Below, in pieces: positions 17,001 to 25,281 of a stretch of DNA of 64,000 nt (its first letter is position 1; each line of letters opens with the position of its first letter). This stretch comes from Cohnella phaseoli. GTDB taxonomy: Bacteria; Bacillota; Bacilli; Paenibacillales; Paenibacillaceae. The translations under genes and the position numbers were made by a program. The stretch spans positions 1 through 64,000 of the forward strand of contig NZ_QRDZ01000005.1 of the NCBI RefSeq assembly GCF_003386235.1, written 5' to 3'. The notes under the pieces are model-generated. The model was not told the origin of the DNA. It saw only the letters and a program-made list of their open reading frames with translations, and ran no database searches.

Positions 17001-19186
17001 ATCCGCTGCTCCATGTCAAGACGATTACGGCGTTCTCGCTTTGCTACGATAGCTGGCGAAAATACAAGCCGGAGATGCTGGACAGATTCAGCGAGCATGC
17101 CGGAAGGGTCGGCCTGGAATCCGGCGATCTGTGGCAGGGCAACCAAAGCGTTATCATCAGCTGCAGCACTCAGTTCCACTTCGGCGCGCCGCTTCGGAAG
17201 ATCTACGAGCGCATGATCGCTCATTCCGGAGAGTTTCGACGTCATCGCAACGAGCTGCTGTGGAAGCAGGGGACGCTGCTTGTATTCATGCTGACTGAGC
17301 TATCCGGTCAACGTGACGCGAATGATCCGTTTGCGCCCGAAGAGATACGCTCGGAGTCGTTTTTTCGTTCGGTACGCGGCGACGAGCTGAGGCTCATCGA
17401 ACGGCTCGTGTATATTTCTAGTTTTATTCTGGGTTATATTTTCGGCCGTTACCGCGAAGCGAACGAAGCTTTGAGAAGAATATCCGCGCTTCCCGGAGCT
17501 CGAAAAGACAATTCCGAAAACTATCTGTTATGCGTTTATGAAGTTCTCGTGTGGGCGCGGCTCTATGAGGAGATGCCCGCTGAGGAGAAAAGCGCGATCT
17601 GGCCGAAACTGCGCAAGCGTCGCAACGTTCTCGAAAAAATAGCCAGGCGGTGTCCGGAAGGGTATCAGCATAAGTTTCTGTTCGTCAAAGCCGAGATCGC
17701 CAAGCTGCAAGGGAAGGATCGCAAGGCTGAGGAATTGTTCGCGCAATCGATCGATTGCGCCAGAAAGCACGGACATATTCACGACCTGGCGATGGCCGCG
17801 GAAAGCTGCGGGAAGCACGGGCTCCGCCAAGGAAAATTGCAAATGGCAAAAGTTTATTTGATGGAAGCGTACGAAGCCTATTTGCAGTGGGGAGCGACGG
17901 CGAAGGCGGCAGCCATGGAGCGGGAATACGGTTATCTCCTCAACGCCAAGCTGGAAAACGGGCTGGAGCGCATCGATTATTTGTCCGTAGCCCGTTCCGC
18001 GCAGGCATTGTCCGGAGAGATGGATATGAGTCGGCTGCTCGACGCTTTGATGCGGATTATGCTGCACAATTCGGGGGCGGAATACGGAGCGCTGCTATTC
18101 GAGAGCGAGGGAAGATGGGACGTCGAGATTCGCGGAACCTCCGAGGAACTAAGGATCGAGTCTCTCCCGTTGGAGGAAGCGATCGATTGGGTTCCGGCCT
18201 CGATCGTCGGGTACGCGGCGAGGACCCATGAAGTCGTTGTTCTCGGCAATGCTGCGGAGGCGGGGGTGTTCACGCGCGATCCTTATGTCCGGGACAAAGG
18301 GCTAAAGTCGGTGCTCTGTCTTCCACTGCTCTATCAGAACAAACGGATCGGACTCCTCTACATGGAAAATAAACTGACGCCTAATGTGTTTACTCCGGAT
18401 AGGCTGGACGTGTTGAAGCTGTTCGGGTCCCAATGCGCGATTTCGATCGCCAACGCGAAGCTGTTCGCGGATGTCCAAGAGTTGAGCAGCAATCTGGAGC
18501 ATCAGGTCGAGGAAAGAACGAGGAGCTTGGAGCGCTCGATGCTGGAGACTTCCGCCGCGCTGGCCGAGGTATCGGTCTATGAGGAGCGGAACCGAATCGC
18601 CCAGGAAATTCACGATATTGTCGGGCATACCCTCACTTCGACGATCATTCAGATCGAAGCGGGCAGACGGTTGATGTCCAAGGATGCGGAGGAGGCGGCG
18701 CATCGGCTGCTGGAAGCGCAGGAGCTTGTACGGCACAGCCTGAACGAAATTCGCGGCTCCGTCCATATGCTGAGGGAAGATAAGTATGCAGACCTCGACT
18801 CGTTGTTACGCCAATTGATTCTGGATACGCAGCGAAATACGGGCGTGGCAATCGAGGCGGATATCTCCGAAATGCCCGACCTTCCGACCAGCCATCGCAA
18901 AATGATTTATTACGCCTTGCAGGAAGGACTGACGAACGGTATTCGGCATGGCGAAAGTGCGGAGTTTCATTTTCAACTGTCGGATGTGCCGGGTTTTGTA
19001 CGATTTCGATTGCAGGATTACGGCAAAGGCTCTTCATCGATCCGAATGGGGTTCGGGCTCAAAGCGATGAAGGATCGCGCAGAGCAATTGGGCGGCAGCC
19101 TGACGATCGAAGCTCGTGCTGCTGCGGGTTGTCTGTTAAGCATCGATTTGCCGTTCCCGAGACGGCGGAAGGAGGAGATGGCATGA
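14081..19186 (+). CDS. giant sensor histidine kinase: pseudokinase-AAA ATPase-GAF-HisKA_3
   Basis: A 1701-residue paralogue of the kinase at 9884. Residues 1-270 are protein-kinase-like (YLSPEGTGRTG, DFYSLGVTLYEW), but the catalytic loop HREKVALNEISPFHLI lacks the Asp. An AAA/STAND-type ATPase follows: Walker A SGGGGIGKTSF near 345, Walker B LILFLDDLQWADEASLQ. Then come a long helical/TPR-like region (about 650-1280), a GAF domain (about 1310-1450), HisKA_3 with His1511 in AQEIHDIVGH, and HATPase_c. This order is known from PknB-AAA-GAF multidomain kinases. Start ATG 14081 has AAAGGA upstream. The stop overlaps the ATG of the second regulator (ATGA). The signal is unknown; kinase catalysis by the N-terminus is unlikely. 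Confidence 0.92.
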   Translation: MRNRTFDVSGELELEGYQTLEKLGRHEDICLYRLQRYEDGLLTIAKTTRDAYPDEKQTAAFRHEYGLLLRLEGRGALEVYGMEFVGERPVLLLQDIGGDTLDQVIRCCGETADLRRLLGVAVSAAKSLMLIHREKVALNEISPFHLIANPDTDEVKFLDVRMWSDSSARSPLSPLTDRPDALLPYLSPEGTGRTGAASDYRADFYSLGVTLYEWLSGSLPFNHRDAVDIVYQHLAVAPPALYRVNPDIPRMVSDIIGKCMDKIPHSRYESAYGLKADLEKCLTSLQSSGVVEPFLLSAQDVPQRPKVPTQIYGREEEKNRLLAALRRCACGSAEWVGISGGGGIGKTSFVLETLHGSAAIEAAFATGKFDPNRASAPYDVWMQAIDDLIVRLLTESKLEVEVWRLRILQALDGYGQLLIERVPKLELLIGLQPSVAALPPLESQRRFYLILNRFFQLFALPERPLILFLDDLQWADEASLQYLEYLLEDRETRHTLVVAAYRDDELETLQAIGRMEGRFEGLEPMFTHIRLHELTAADVDRLLGDAMFEREGDRGELVSLLLQKTDGNPLFLKQFLQDLFDGGRIVFDEMEESWTWSVQSIAETSVADNAATYISEKLNHLPESTAQALCCAAFLGSPFTLGRLLPLTRLTKNGLLGVLDNAVREGLLQSVNRELGQYAFEHDRVRQAAYDMATEELRNELHLRIGKELAERTRSGEEADVFEAVYHLNRAENRLASLREKRELAELNMAAAMKAKASTAYETALGYIRRAVGLHEDVDWNKEYEHAFLLYREWAELEFLCLHYQDAEQLFQLLIAKAKTHLDKARIYNLMMQLAASQDSYTEVISYGRSALALLGVRLPEAPSTLRLVRQSIRLSRKLRKHRIETLTELPEMKDEAGHIAISVLTNITNGLFFTDKKCWLAATFEIIELTLERGQTPEASIGFIGYSMYHYSFNRLEECFRWGMLAYEWSKPYPLLHVKTITAFSLCYDSWRKYKPEMLDRFSEHAGRVGLESGDLWQGNQSVIISCSTQFHFGAPLRKIYERMIAHSGEFRRHRNELLWKQGTLLVFMLTELSGQRDANDPFAPEEIRSESFFRSVRGDELRLIERLVYISSFILGYIFGRYREANEALRRISALPGARKDNSENYLLCVYEVLVWARLYEEMPAEEKSAIWPKLRKRRNVLEKIARRCPEGYQHKFLFVKAEIAKLQGKDRKAEELFAQSIDCARKHGHIHDLAMAAESCGKHGLRQGKLQMAKVYLMEAYEAYLQWGATAKAAAMEREYGYLLNAKLENGLERIDYLSVARSAQALSGEMDMSRLLDALMRIMLHNSGAEYGALLFESEGRWDVEIRGTSEELRIESLPLEEAIDWVPASIVGYAARTHEVVVLGNAAEAGVFTRDPYVRDKGLKSVLCLPLLYQNKRIGLLYMENKLTPNVFTPDRLDVLKLFGSQCAISIANAKLFADVQELSSNLEHQVEERTRSLERSMLETSAALAEVSVYEERNRIAQEIHDIVGHTLTSTIIQIEAGRRLMSKDAEEAAHRLLEAQELVRHSLNEIRGSVHMLREDKYADLDSLLRQLILDTQRNTGVAIEADISEMPDLPTSHRKMIYYALQEGLTNGIRHGESAEFHFQLSDVPGFVRFRLQDYGKGSSSIRMGFGLKAMKDRAEQLGGSLTIEARAAAGCLLSIDLPFPRRRKEEMA

Positions 19187-19836
19187 CGAAGATTACGCTG
19201 GTAATCGCCGACGATCAGGTGCTGACGCGGGAAGGTCTGCGAACGATACTGAATTTGGAAGAGGATATGGAAGTCGTGGGCCTGGCCAAAAACGGCGAGG
19301 AAGCTTGTCGACAGGCGGAAGAGCATCGACCGACGCTCGTGCTGCTTGACATTCAAATGCCGGTGATGGACGGGATATCCGCATTGAAGCGAATTCAACA
19401 GAGCTGCCCGGACACGCGAATATTGATTCTGACTACCTTCATCGATACGGATTATATCGTTGAAGGTTTGGCGAACGGGGCGAACGGGTATTTGTTGAAG
19501 GATATGGTCGGAGACAAAATGATTTCCTCCATCCGCGATACGGTGAACGGACAGTTCGTGCTCCCGGCTGTTGTAGCGGCCAAGCTTGCCGCTCGCATGA
19601 GTCAGATTACGGCGGACTACGAGCAATGGCAGCGGTCGCCGGCAAGCTCGGTTAAGCTGACGGAGCGGGAAGAGGACTTGGCCAGGCTGATCATTCGGGG
19701 ATTGAATAATCGCGAGATTGCCGAGACCCTGCATATTGCCGAAGGCACGGTCAGGAACTATATTAGCGTTATGTACAGCAAGCTGGGGGTTGTCGACCGG
19801 CCCCAGGCGATCTTGAGATTGCAGAAGCTGTTGTAA
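19183..19836 (+). CDS. NarL/LuxR-family response regulator (partner of kinase at 14081)
   Basis: A 217-residue regulator with Asp56 in LVLLDIQMPVMDG, a conserved KDM lysine, and a C-terminal LuxR helix-turn-helix (LTEREEDLARLI ... NNREIAETLHIAEGTVRNY). The start ATG overlaps the kinase stop by 4 nt and follows GGAGGAG. It matches the regulator at 13369 closely over its full length, showing that the kinase-regulator pair was duplicated as a unit. Specificity may be shared or cross-talking. Confidence 0.95.
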   Translation: MTKITLVIADDQVLTREGLRTILNLEEDMEVVGLAKNGEEACRQAEEHRPTLVLLDIQMPVMDGISALKRIQQSCPDTRILILTTFIDTDYIVEGLANGANGYLLKDMVGDKMISSIRDTVNGQFVLPAVVAAKLAARMSQITADYEQWQRSPASSVKLTEREEDLARLIIRGLNNREIAETLHIAEGTVRNYISVMYSKLGVVDRPQAILRLQKLL

Positions 19837-19964
19837 GCGGGAGCCGCGGGAGCCGTAGCGAGGCTGTCGCGGCATCGGAAGTGCCGCTGCCCTGCTTCTG
19901 TGCTATAAGTTGGCACACAACCGCATCGCATAGAGGGACATCGAAGCGAATGGGAGGAACAAAA

Positions 19965-20924
19965 ATGCGTATCGTTGTATTGGACGGGTACTTGCTTAAC
20001 CCGGGGGATTTGAGCTGGACGGAGCTGGAACGGCTGGGCGAGTTGGTCGTCTATGACCGTACGCCTGTCGAGCTGATCGTGGAAAGGGCTGAGGGCGCTC
20101 AGATCGTGCTGACGAACAAGACGCCGCTGCGGGCGGAAACGATCGGGAAGCTGCCGGAGCTGCGATACATCGGCTTGATCGCGACCGGCTACGATAACGT
20201 GGATGTTCAGGCTGCGCGGGAGCGAGGAATTACAGTAACTAATGTTCCGGCATACAGCTCGGCGTCGGTTGCTCAGCTTGTATTGGCACTGCTGCTGGAG
20301 CTATGCCATCGGGTGGGCTTGCATAGCGACGCAGTACGGGACGGCGAATGGGCTAAGTCGCCGGATTTCAGCTTCCGGAAGACGCCGCTGATCGAGCTGG
20401 AAGGACGCACGATGGGCATCGTCGGCCTCGGAGATATCGGTCGGCGAGTGGCCAAGCTGGCTCTGGCGTTCGGCATGAAGGTTGTGACGGTATCGCGAAC
20501 GAAGCGGCAGCTGACGGGAGAACTTGCTGAAGTCACATATGTCGAGCTGGATGAACTGTTCGCGGAGTCGGACGTTATTAGCCTGCATTGTCCGCTGACC
20601 GAGGAGACGAAGGGGATGATCCGTCGGGAAAGCCTAGCTGCGATGAAGCGCACGGCCTTCCTGATCAATACGGGCAGAGGCGGGTTGGTCGTGGAAGAGG
20701 AGCTGGCGGATGCGCTGCGTCGGGGCGTAATCGCCGGGGCGGGCCTGGACGTCCTGTCGAAGGAGCCGCCCCCTGCCGATCACCCCCTCGTCGGAGCGCC
20801 AAACTGCCTCATCACACCGCACATCGCCTGGTCGACTCAAGAAGCGCGCCTGTCGCTGATGCAAGGAATCGCGCGCAACGTTGAACGATATTTGGCCGGC
20901 GAGCCGGAAAACATCGTGAACTGA
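19965..20924 (+). CDS. D-isomer-specific 2-hydroxyacid dehydrogenase
   Basis: A 319-residue NAD(P)-dependent oxidoreductase acting on 2-oxo/2-hydroxy acids; glycerate/hydroxypyruvate is a likely substrate but not certain. The Rossmann motif is GIVGLGDIGRRVA. The catalytic Arg lies in LINTGRGGLV, Glu in GLDVLSKEPP and His in LITPHIAWS. ATG 19965 follows GGGAGGAAC at 8 nt; an in-frame upstream start at 19881 has none. Single gene, 128 bp after the regulator. A 51-bp minisatellite follows. Confidence 0.93.
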   Translation: MRIVVLDGYLLNPGDLSWTELERLGELVVYDRTPVELIVERAEGAQIVLTNKTPLRAETIGKLPELRYIGLIATGYDNVDVQAARERGITVTNVPAYSSASVAQLVLALLLELCHRVGLHSDAVRDGEWAKSPDFSFRKTPLIELEGRTMGIVGLGDIGRRVAKLALAFGMKVVTVSRTKRQLTGELAEVTYVELDELFAESDVISLHCPLTEETKGMIRRESLAAMKRTAFLINTGRGGLVVEEELADALRRGVIAGAGLDVLSKEPPPADHPLVGAPNCLITPHIAWSTQEARLSLMQGIARNVERYLAGEPENIVN

Positions 20925-20966
20925 GCAGGACAGAACTCTGTCAGGATGATGTGAGCGGTTGTCGGT

Positions 20967-21272
20967 GAATAAGTACCTGAGGAGGTCCTATGGGCGGGAT
21001 CCGGGAGAGTCGGGCGTTGAATAAGTACCTGAGGGGGGCTTATAGGCGGGATCCGAAGCAGTCGGTGATGAATAAGTACCTGGGAAGGTCTTATGGGCGG
21101 GATCCGAGGCAGTCGGCAGTGAATAAGTACCTGAGGGGGGCTTATGGGCGGGATCCGAAGCAGTCGGTGATGAATAAGTACCTGGGGAGGTCTTATGGGC
21201 GGGATCCGGGAGAGTTGTCGGTGAATAGGTACCTGAGAGGGTCTTTTGGGCGGAATCCGGGAGAGTCGTCAC
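20967..21272. repeat. 51-bp tandem minisatellite, 6 units
   Basis: GAATAAGTACCTG (last copy GAATAGGTACCTG) begins at 20967, 21019, 21070, 21121, 21172 and 21223. Each unit contains GGGCGGGATCCG (GGCGGAATCCG in the last). The period is 51 bp (52 once). A multiple of 3 keeps frames open on both strands, producing false repeat ORFs. It sits between the 2-hydroxyacid dehydrogenase gene and the terminator of cvfC. There are no spacers between units, so it is not a CRISPR array. Confidence 0.92.
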
Positions 21273-21280
21273 AAGGCAAA

Positions 21281-21327
21281 AAAATAAGCACGCGAGGCCA
21301 CAGTGAAATGCGCCCTGCGTGCTTATT
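21281..21327 (-). terminator. terminator of cvfC
   Basis: AATAAGCACGC (21283-21293) pairs with GCGTGCTTATT (21317-21327). On the minus strand it runs into the T tract represented by A-rich 21278-21284. It lies 8 bp past the cvfC stop. Confidence 0.85.
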
Positions 21328-21335
21328 TTACCAAC

Positions 21336-22475
21336 TTACTCGCGTTCCTGCTCGCGCATGCGGGTCATCTGCTGCCAGACGGAGCCGGCGGCTTCTTCGC
21401 CGCGCTCGATGCGGGCGACGGCCATCTCTGCTTGCAATCGCACCTCGAACTCCGTCTCGCTCCCCGTCGTGCGCCGCAGCGCCTCAAGGGCCGTCTCGTC
21501 GCCGGCTTCGTACAGGAACCTTGCCGCACGCCAGCGGACGAGCTTGTTGGAGTCTTCCAGAGATTCGATCATCGGCGCGATAGCAATCGGGTCGCCGATG
21601 TCGGACAGCGTATCGCCGGCCGTGCGGCGGACTGCGCCGGACGAATCCTTGAGCGCCTCGAACAGCAGCGGGAAAGACTCGGGCGTACGCAGATCGCCGA
21701 GATAAACAACCGCCAGCCGTCGTACGGACATTTGGCTGTCGCGCAATGCCCGGGCAACCACCGGCAGATCCTCCGGCTCCGGTTTAAGCCGCTCCAGCGC
21801 TGCGTAACGCTCCCGCCAATCCTGCGATTCGAGCGCCTTCATCACTTCGTTGCCGCTTAGCGGAGCTGGCGGTTGAGGAGGCGGAGCTTCAGGCCCCGCG
21901 GCTTTAGCCTGCTCGATCAAGTCGCGCAGCCTCGCATCGGAATACGCGGCATCGAGCTCCCGGCTGATCTCGTCCAGCACCTCCTGCGGTTCGCCGTAAC
22001 GTACGCCGAGATCCTCCAGCATTCGTTCGCGGATCATCGTCGCTCCGGCCGCTTCCGTTACTGCGGCCGTAAATCGTTCCGACATTGCCGCCCGGAACTC
22101 CTGGCCTCCGCTGCGCACGCGAATTTGGATCGGGATGCCCCGATACATCTGTACGCGAACGTGAGCTTCGCCGAAGCCGGCGGCATCGGAAGCGCCAGCC
22201 AATACGCCGTCGGACGCCATGCCGAAAGCGTTCTTCACGCCGTCCAGAATCGCAGCCCAGTCTGCTCCGGCCCCTTTGCGATCAATCGCAAGAAAATCCG
22301 CCGTTTGGAAGATGCCCTTCACTCCGGAAATCGCTAGCAGCTGGGCGATCAGAGGCGGCGGAGTCGTTTTCGAATCCTTGTTATAATTCAGTTGAACGCC
22401 GGGATCGAGCCGAACATCCACATTAAGCTTCATTGTATTCGGACTCGGGGTCGGCTCGATGGATAACAGTTTCAT
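21336..22475 (-). CDS. cvfC: conserved virulence factor C-like protein (Nfu N-terminal + HEAT repeats)
   Basis: A 379-residue cytosolic protein. The first 90 residues (MKLLSIEPTPSPNTMKLNVD ... GVKGIFQTADFLAIDR) form the Nfu/NifU N-terminal domain. A central virulence-factor domain follows, and the C-terminal half is HEAT-like (SLEDSNKLVRWRAARFLYEAGD, LKDSSGAVRRTAGDTLSDIGD). In staphylococci CvfC affects virulence and growth; the biochemical role is unclear. The ATG at 22473-22475 is chosen because homologues begin at MKLLSIEP; an upstream frame extension has no support. It is transcribed alone and ends at its own terminator. Confidence 0.88.
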   Translation of the reverse strand: MKLLSIEPTPSPNTMKLNVDVRLDPGVQLNYNKDSKTTPPPLIAQLLAISGVKGIFQTADFLAIDRKGAGADWAAILDGVKNAFGMASDGVLAGASDAAGFGEAHVRVQMYRGIPIQIRVRSGGQEFRAAMSERFTAAVTEAAGATMIRERMLEDLGVRYGEPQEVLDEISRELDAAYSDARLRDLIEQAKAAGPEAPPPQPPAPLSGNEVMKALESQDWRERYAALERLKPEPEDLPVVARALRDSQMSVRRLAVVYLGDLRTPESFPLLFEALKDSSGAVRRTAGDTLSDIGDPIAIAPMIESLEDSNKLVRWRAARFLYEAGDETALEALRRTTGSETEFEVRLQAEMAVARIERGEEAAGSVWQQMTRMREQERE

Positions 22476-22573
22476 GGCACTCGCCCTCGCTTTCCTTTCG
22501 TATCTCCACAATACCTCAAATGCTCCCAAAATGCCAAGAACGGGGAAAGGGACAGCTTATCTAAAAGCCATCT

Positions 22574-22683
22574 ATCCAATCCAGACATCCACTCCCTCGC
22601 AAACTAATCCAATCCAGACATCCACTCCCTCGCAAACTAATCTAATCCAAACTTACTCTCCCTCGCAAACTAATCCAATCGAG
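22574..22683. repeat. 33-bp tandem minisatellite, about 3.3 units
   Basis: ATCCAATCCAG-like unit starts at 22574, 22607, 22640 and 22673, each containing CTCCCTCGCAAACTAAT. It lies in the 332-bp gap between the divergent cvfC and YcdB/SLH genes. Nothing else recognisable is in the gap. Confidence 0.9.
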
Positions 22684-22807
22684 AACAGAGGTCCCCTTCA
22701 TCCGCACCGGCTATTTTCCGACGGAATAAGAGGGATATTTCCATGGGATGTCGAATTTTCCAGAAAACTTATTTTCCATCATGTTCCATTCTAAAAGGAG
22801 AGATCGT

Positions 22808-25162
22808 ATGACGCCCGTATCCAAAGTTCGCGGAGCTGTTCGTTTGTTCGCGATTGCGTTCATTGCTTCAACCTTGCTGCTGTCCCGGCCGGAAACCGGA
22901 CTAGGGGCTCCCGAGCCTGAGTTCGAACATACAGCGGGAATAGATTATATGGTGGGAATCGATTATGATAATCCCCCCGATCCCGCATCTGTTCGCATTT
23001 CTAAAGAAGCCGCTATTCGATTGTCCCAGGAAATACTGCCCGCCGTCGGAAAGAAGAATCCCGACGATATTGGATTGGTCAATGCCCGCCTAGAGGACTA
23101 TGGTCAGAAGCTTCCGGTCTGGAGAGCCGCGTGGGACTTTATGGATAAGGGGACGATTGCGGGGGTAACGCTTGATGCGATGACAGGCGATCTGATCGCT
23201 TATACATCCCATTTCATAGGCAATCCGTTGAATGAGCCGAACTCCACGCTTCCTGCCGGTATCTCGAGAGACCGGGCCAAGAAGCAGGCCGAAGCTTTCA
23301 TTCGCAAAGCCGTTCCGTCCATTAAGGGGTTTACTTTGCAAGAGAAGCCTTTTTCTCATACGGATGATGCTGTATTTCCCTTGTTCGGCCCGGCGCGTTA
23401 CTCTTTTTATTTCGGGCTTAAGATTAACGGGTACAAGGTAGTAGGCTCTTCGCTCACGGTCGTTATGGATGCGGCCGGCAACGTTAAAGCTTTTCAATTT
23501 GCGGGAAATCCGGGACAGCCGGTCTCCGGCGCCGCATCGCTGACTGCCGCTGAGGCCAAGCGCGTTTGGGCGAACGGTTTTAAAATGAAGCCGCTCTACC
23601 GCGATTTGAATGAATCGTATGGTTCGAAAGTCCGTTGGGGTCTCACTTATGAAATGGATCGGACGTTCTGGGGCATGGACGCCGTCGAGGGGACGCCTGA
23701 TTGGATAAGCGGAGGACGATATTCTCATCTATTTGAAACGGAGGTTGAGAGCGTCGAACCGTCGTCTTCCGTATTCACTCCGCATAAAGTTAATCAAGAT
23801 GAAGCGATCCAAACGGCAGCGACGTTCGCGAATTTTCCCCCTGGCGTGGAATGGACGTCCGAATACGACAATTACGACGAGAAAGGCGAGCGGACGATCT
23901 GGGAGCTAAAAGGAATCGATCCCAACGATCGGGAGGGCGGCTTTTATACGCTTACGGTTGATGCCCAAACCGGGCAGGTGCTCGGATACGCCGATTACCG
24001 GAGCTTCGAACGGTTGGAAGAGGAGCAGCGTCAGACGCAGTTACCGACGATTAAAGTCGCGGAAGCCCGAAGCGCGGCCGAGAAGTGGCTGGCGGAGCAT
24101 ATTCCCGATTTTGCCGTAAGGTACAAGTCGGTTGCTCCGTCCGTGGTTCACAAAGGGAACCTCTCTGAGTTGGAGCTGCTGTACCGGATGTTCCAGGACG
24201 GCATTCCGGTTGCCGATCAGGCGATCGGGCTTACGCTGGACGGCAAAGGCAAGATGAAGAGATTGAGCTTGCCTTCTAACCCCCCATCTATCGAGATGTT
24301 AAAGGCGCTAAAACCAACCATTGACGAGCGCCAGGCGAAAAAGCTGATCGTGCAGCACACAAAGCTGATTGCTTTCTACCTGCCTAATCAAGGTTATCCG
24401 TTTACGACGCGTGAGGTTGCGGTCGGAGAGAAGCGGCTCGATCTGATGTTTTTGCAGGTTCCGGCGAATGCCGAGGAGGGCTATGCGCCGGATTCGGTGG
24501 ATGCCGTTGCAGGCCAGGTCATGACCGCAACGGAGGATCAATGGACGGCAGGAGGACCGCTTCCCGCCGACGCACAAGCTCATCCGTCGAAGGTCGCCCT
24601 GCAGACGCTGTTCGATCACGGCGCGCTGAGCGCGGACGCCAAAGGCGACTTGAAACCCAACGCCGAAATCTCCCGGGGAGAGTTTATTCGGATAGTTCAT
24701 CGAAGCATTGTCTTAAATGGCTATCCGTATTTGGGCGGAAAAAGCAGATTATTTTCCGACGTAAGCATGGAGCATCCGTATTATGACGACATCGGATATT
24801 TCGTAGATCGGAAATGGTTGACCTCAGATACAAAGACTGCGCTAAAAACCGAATCTCTCCTCACGCGCGAACAGATGGCCGTATGGTTGACGAAAATTAC
24901 AGGCTACGAGAAAATGTCGCGCACGCTCAAAGACGACCCGGCGGTAAAGGGATTGCGAGACGCGGGAAAAATAAAAGACAAAGGAGCGGCGGCGATCGTG
25001 CTGAAGTTCAAACTGATGAAGCCCGTGAACGGCTCCTTTAATCCTGGCGGCCGAGTAACGAAGGCTCAGGCCGCGGAAGCGCTGCTTCGGCTGGCCGAAA
25101 TACAGTCGCAGCTTGACAGGCCTTTATGGACATGGGGCTACGGCTCTGATGCAAGTTACTAA
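22808..25162 (+). CDS. secreted YcdB/YcdC-domain protein with SLH-like C-terminus
   Basis: A 784-residue exported protein. Residues 1-38 are a signal peptide. Two YcdB/YcdC (PepSY-like) repeats follow: RISKEAAIRLSQEIL ... DAMTGDLIAY and later HKVNQDEAIQTAA ... LTVDAQTGQVLGY; PepSY-like segments (VAEARSAAEKWLAEH) continue to about 570. The last 170 residues contain degenerate SLH repeats (DLKPNAEISRGEFIRIVHR, LFSDVSMEHPYYDDIGYF, RVTKAQAAEALLRL), suggesting wall attachment. Start ATG 22808 has AAAAGGAGAG 8 nt upstream. PepSY-type domains usually inhibit or chaperone peptidases, but no protease is adjacent. Confidence 0.88.
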   Translation: MTPVSKVRGAVRLFAIAFIASTLLLSRPETGLGAPEPEFEHTAGIDYMVGIDYDNPPDPASVRISKEAAIRLSQEILPAVGKKNPDDIGLVNARLEDYGQKLPVWRAAWDFMDKGTIAGVTLDAMTGDLIAYTSHFIGNPLNEPNSTLPAGISRDRAKKQAEAFIRKAVPSIKGFTLQEKPFSHTDDAVFPLFGPARYSFYFGLKINGYKVVGSSLTVVMDAAGNVKAFQFAGNPGQPVSGAASLTAAEAKRVWANGFKMKPLYRDLNESYGSKVRWGLTYEMDRTFWGMDAVEGTPDWISGGRYSHLFETEVESVEPSSSVFTPHKVNQDEAIQTAATFANFPPGVEWTSEYDNYDEKGERTIWELKGIDPNDREGGFYTLTVDAQTGQVLGYADYRSFERLEEEQRQTQLPTIKVAEARSAAEKWLAEHIPDFAVRYKSVAPSVVHKGNLSELELLYRMFQDGIPVADQAIGLTLDGKGKMKRLSLPSNPPSIEMLKALKPTIDERQAKKLIVQHTKLIAFYLPNQGYPFTTREVAVGEKRLDLMFLQVPANAEEGYAPDSVDAVAGQVMTATEDQWTAGGPLPADAQAHPSKVALQTLFDHGALSADAKGDLKPNAEISRGEFIRIVHRSIVLNGYPYLGGKSRLFSDVSMEHPYYDDIGYFVDRKWLTSDTKTALKTESLLTREQMAVWLTKITGYEKMSRTLKDDPAVKGLRDAGKIKDKGAAAIVLKFKLMKPVNGSFNPGGRVTKAQAAEALLRLAEIQSQLDRPLWTWGYGSDASY

Positions 25163-25222
25163 TCCCCCGCCTACGCCATCCGGATAAAGCAGGAGATTTC
25201 CGAAATCATTTTTGCCGCGGCC

Positions 25223-25252
25223 TTGGTACAATTCGGAGTTTCCTGCTATAGT
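25223..25252 (+). promoter_or_regulatory. sigma-A-type promoter for the MBL hydrolase gene
   Basis: TTGGTA (25223-25228), an 18-bp spacer and TATAGT (25247-25252) lie 30 bp before the start codon. Confidence 0.6.
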
Positions 25253-25281
25253 ATACATGAGCACATCATCGGAGGGATTTC

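Noticed and set aside
20967..21272. CRISPR array
   Set aside because: The units are contiguous and nearly identical, with no alternation of constant repeats and unique spacers, and no cas genes are present. The same holds for the blocks at 224, 22574 and 56371.
20990..21583. ORFs through the 51-bp repeat, on both strands
   Set aside because: Same artefact of a repeat length divisible by 3. One also runs antisense into cvfC.
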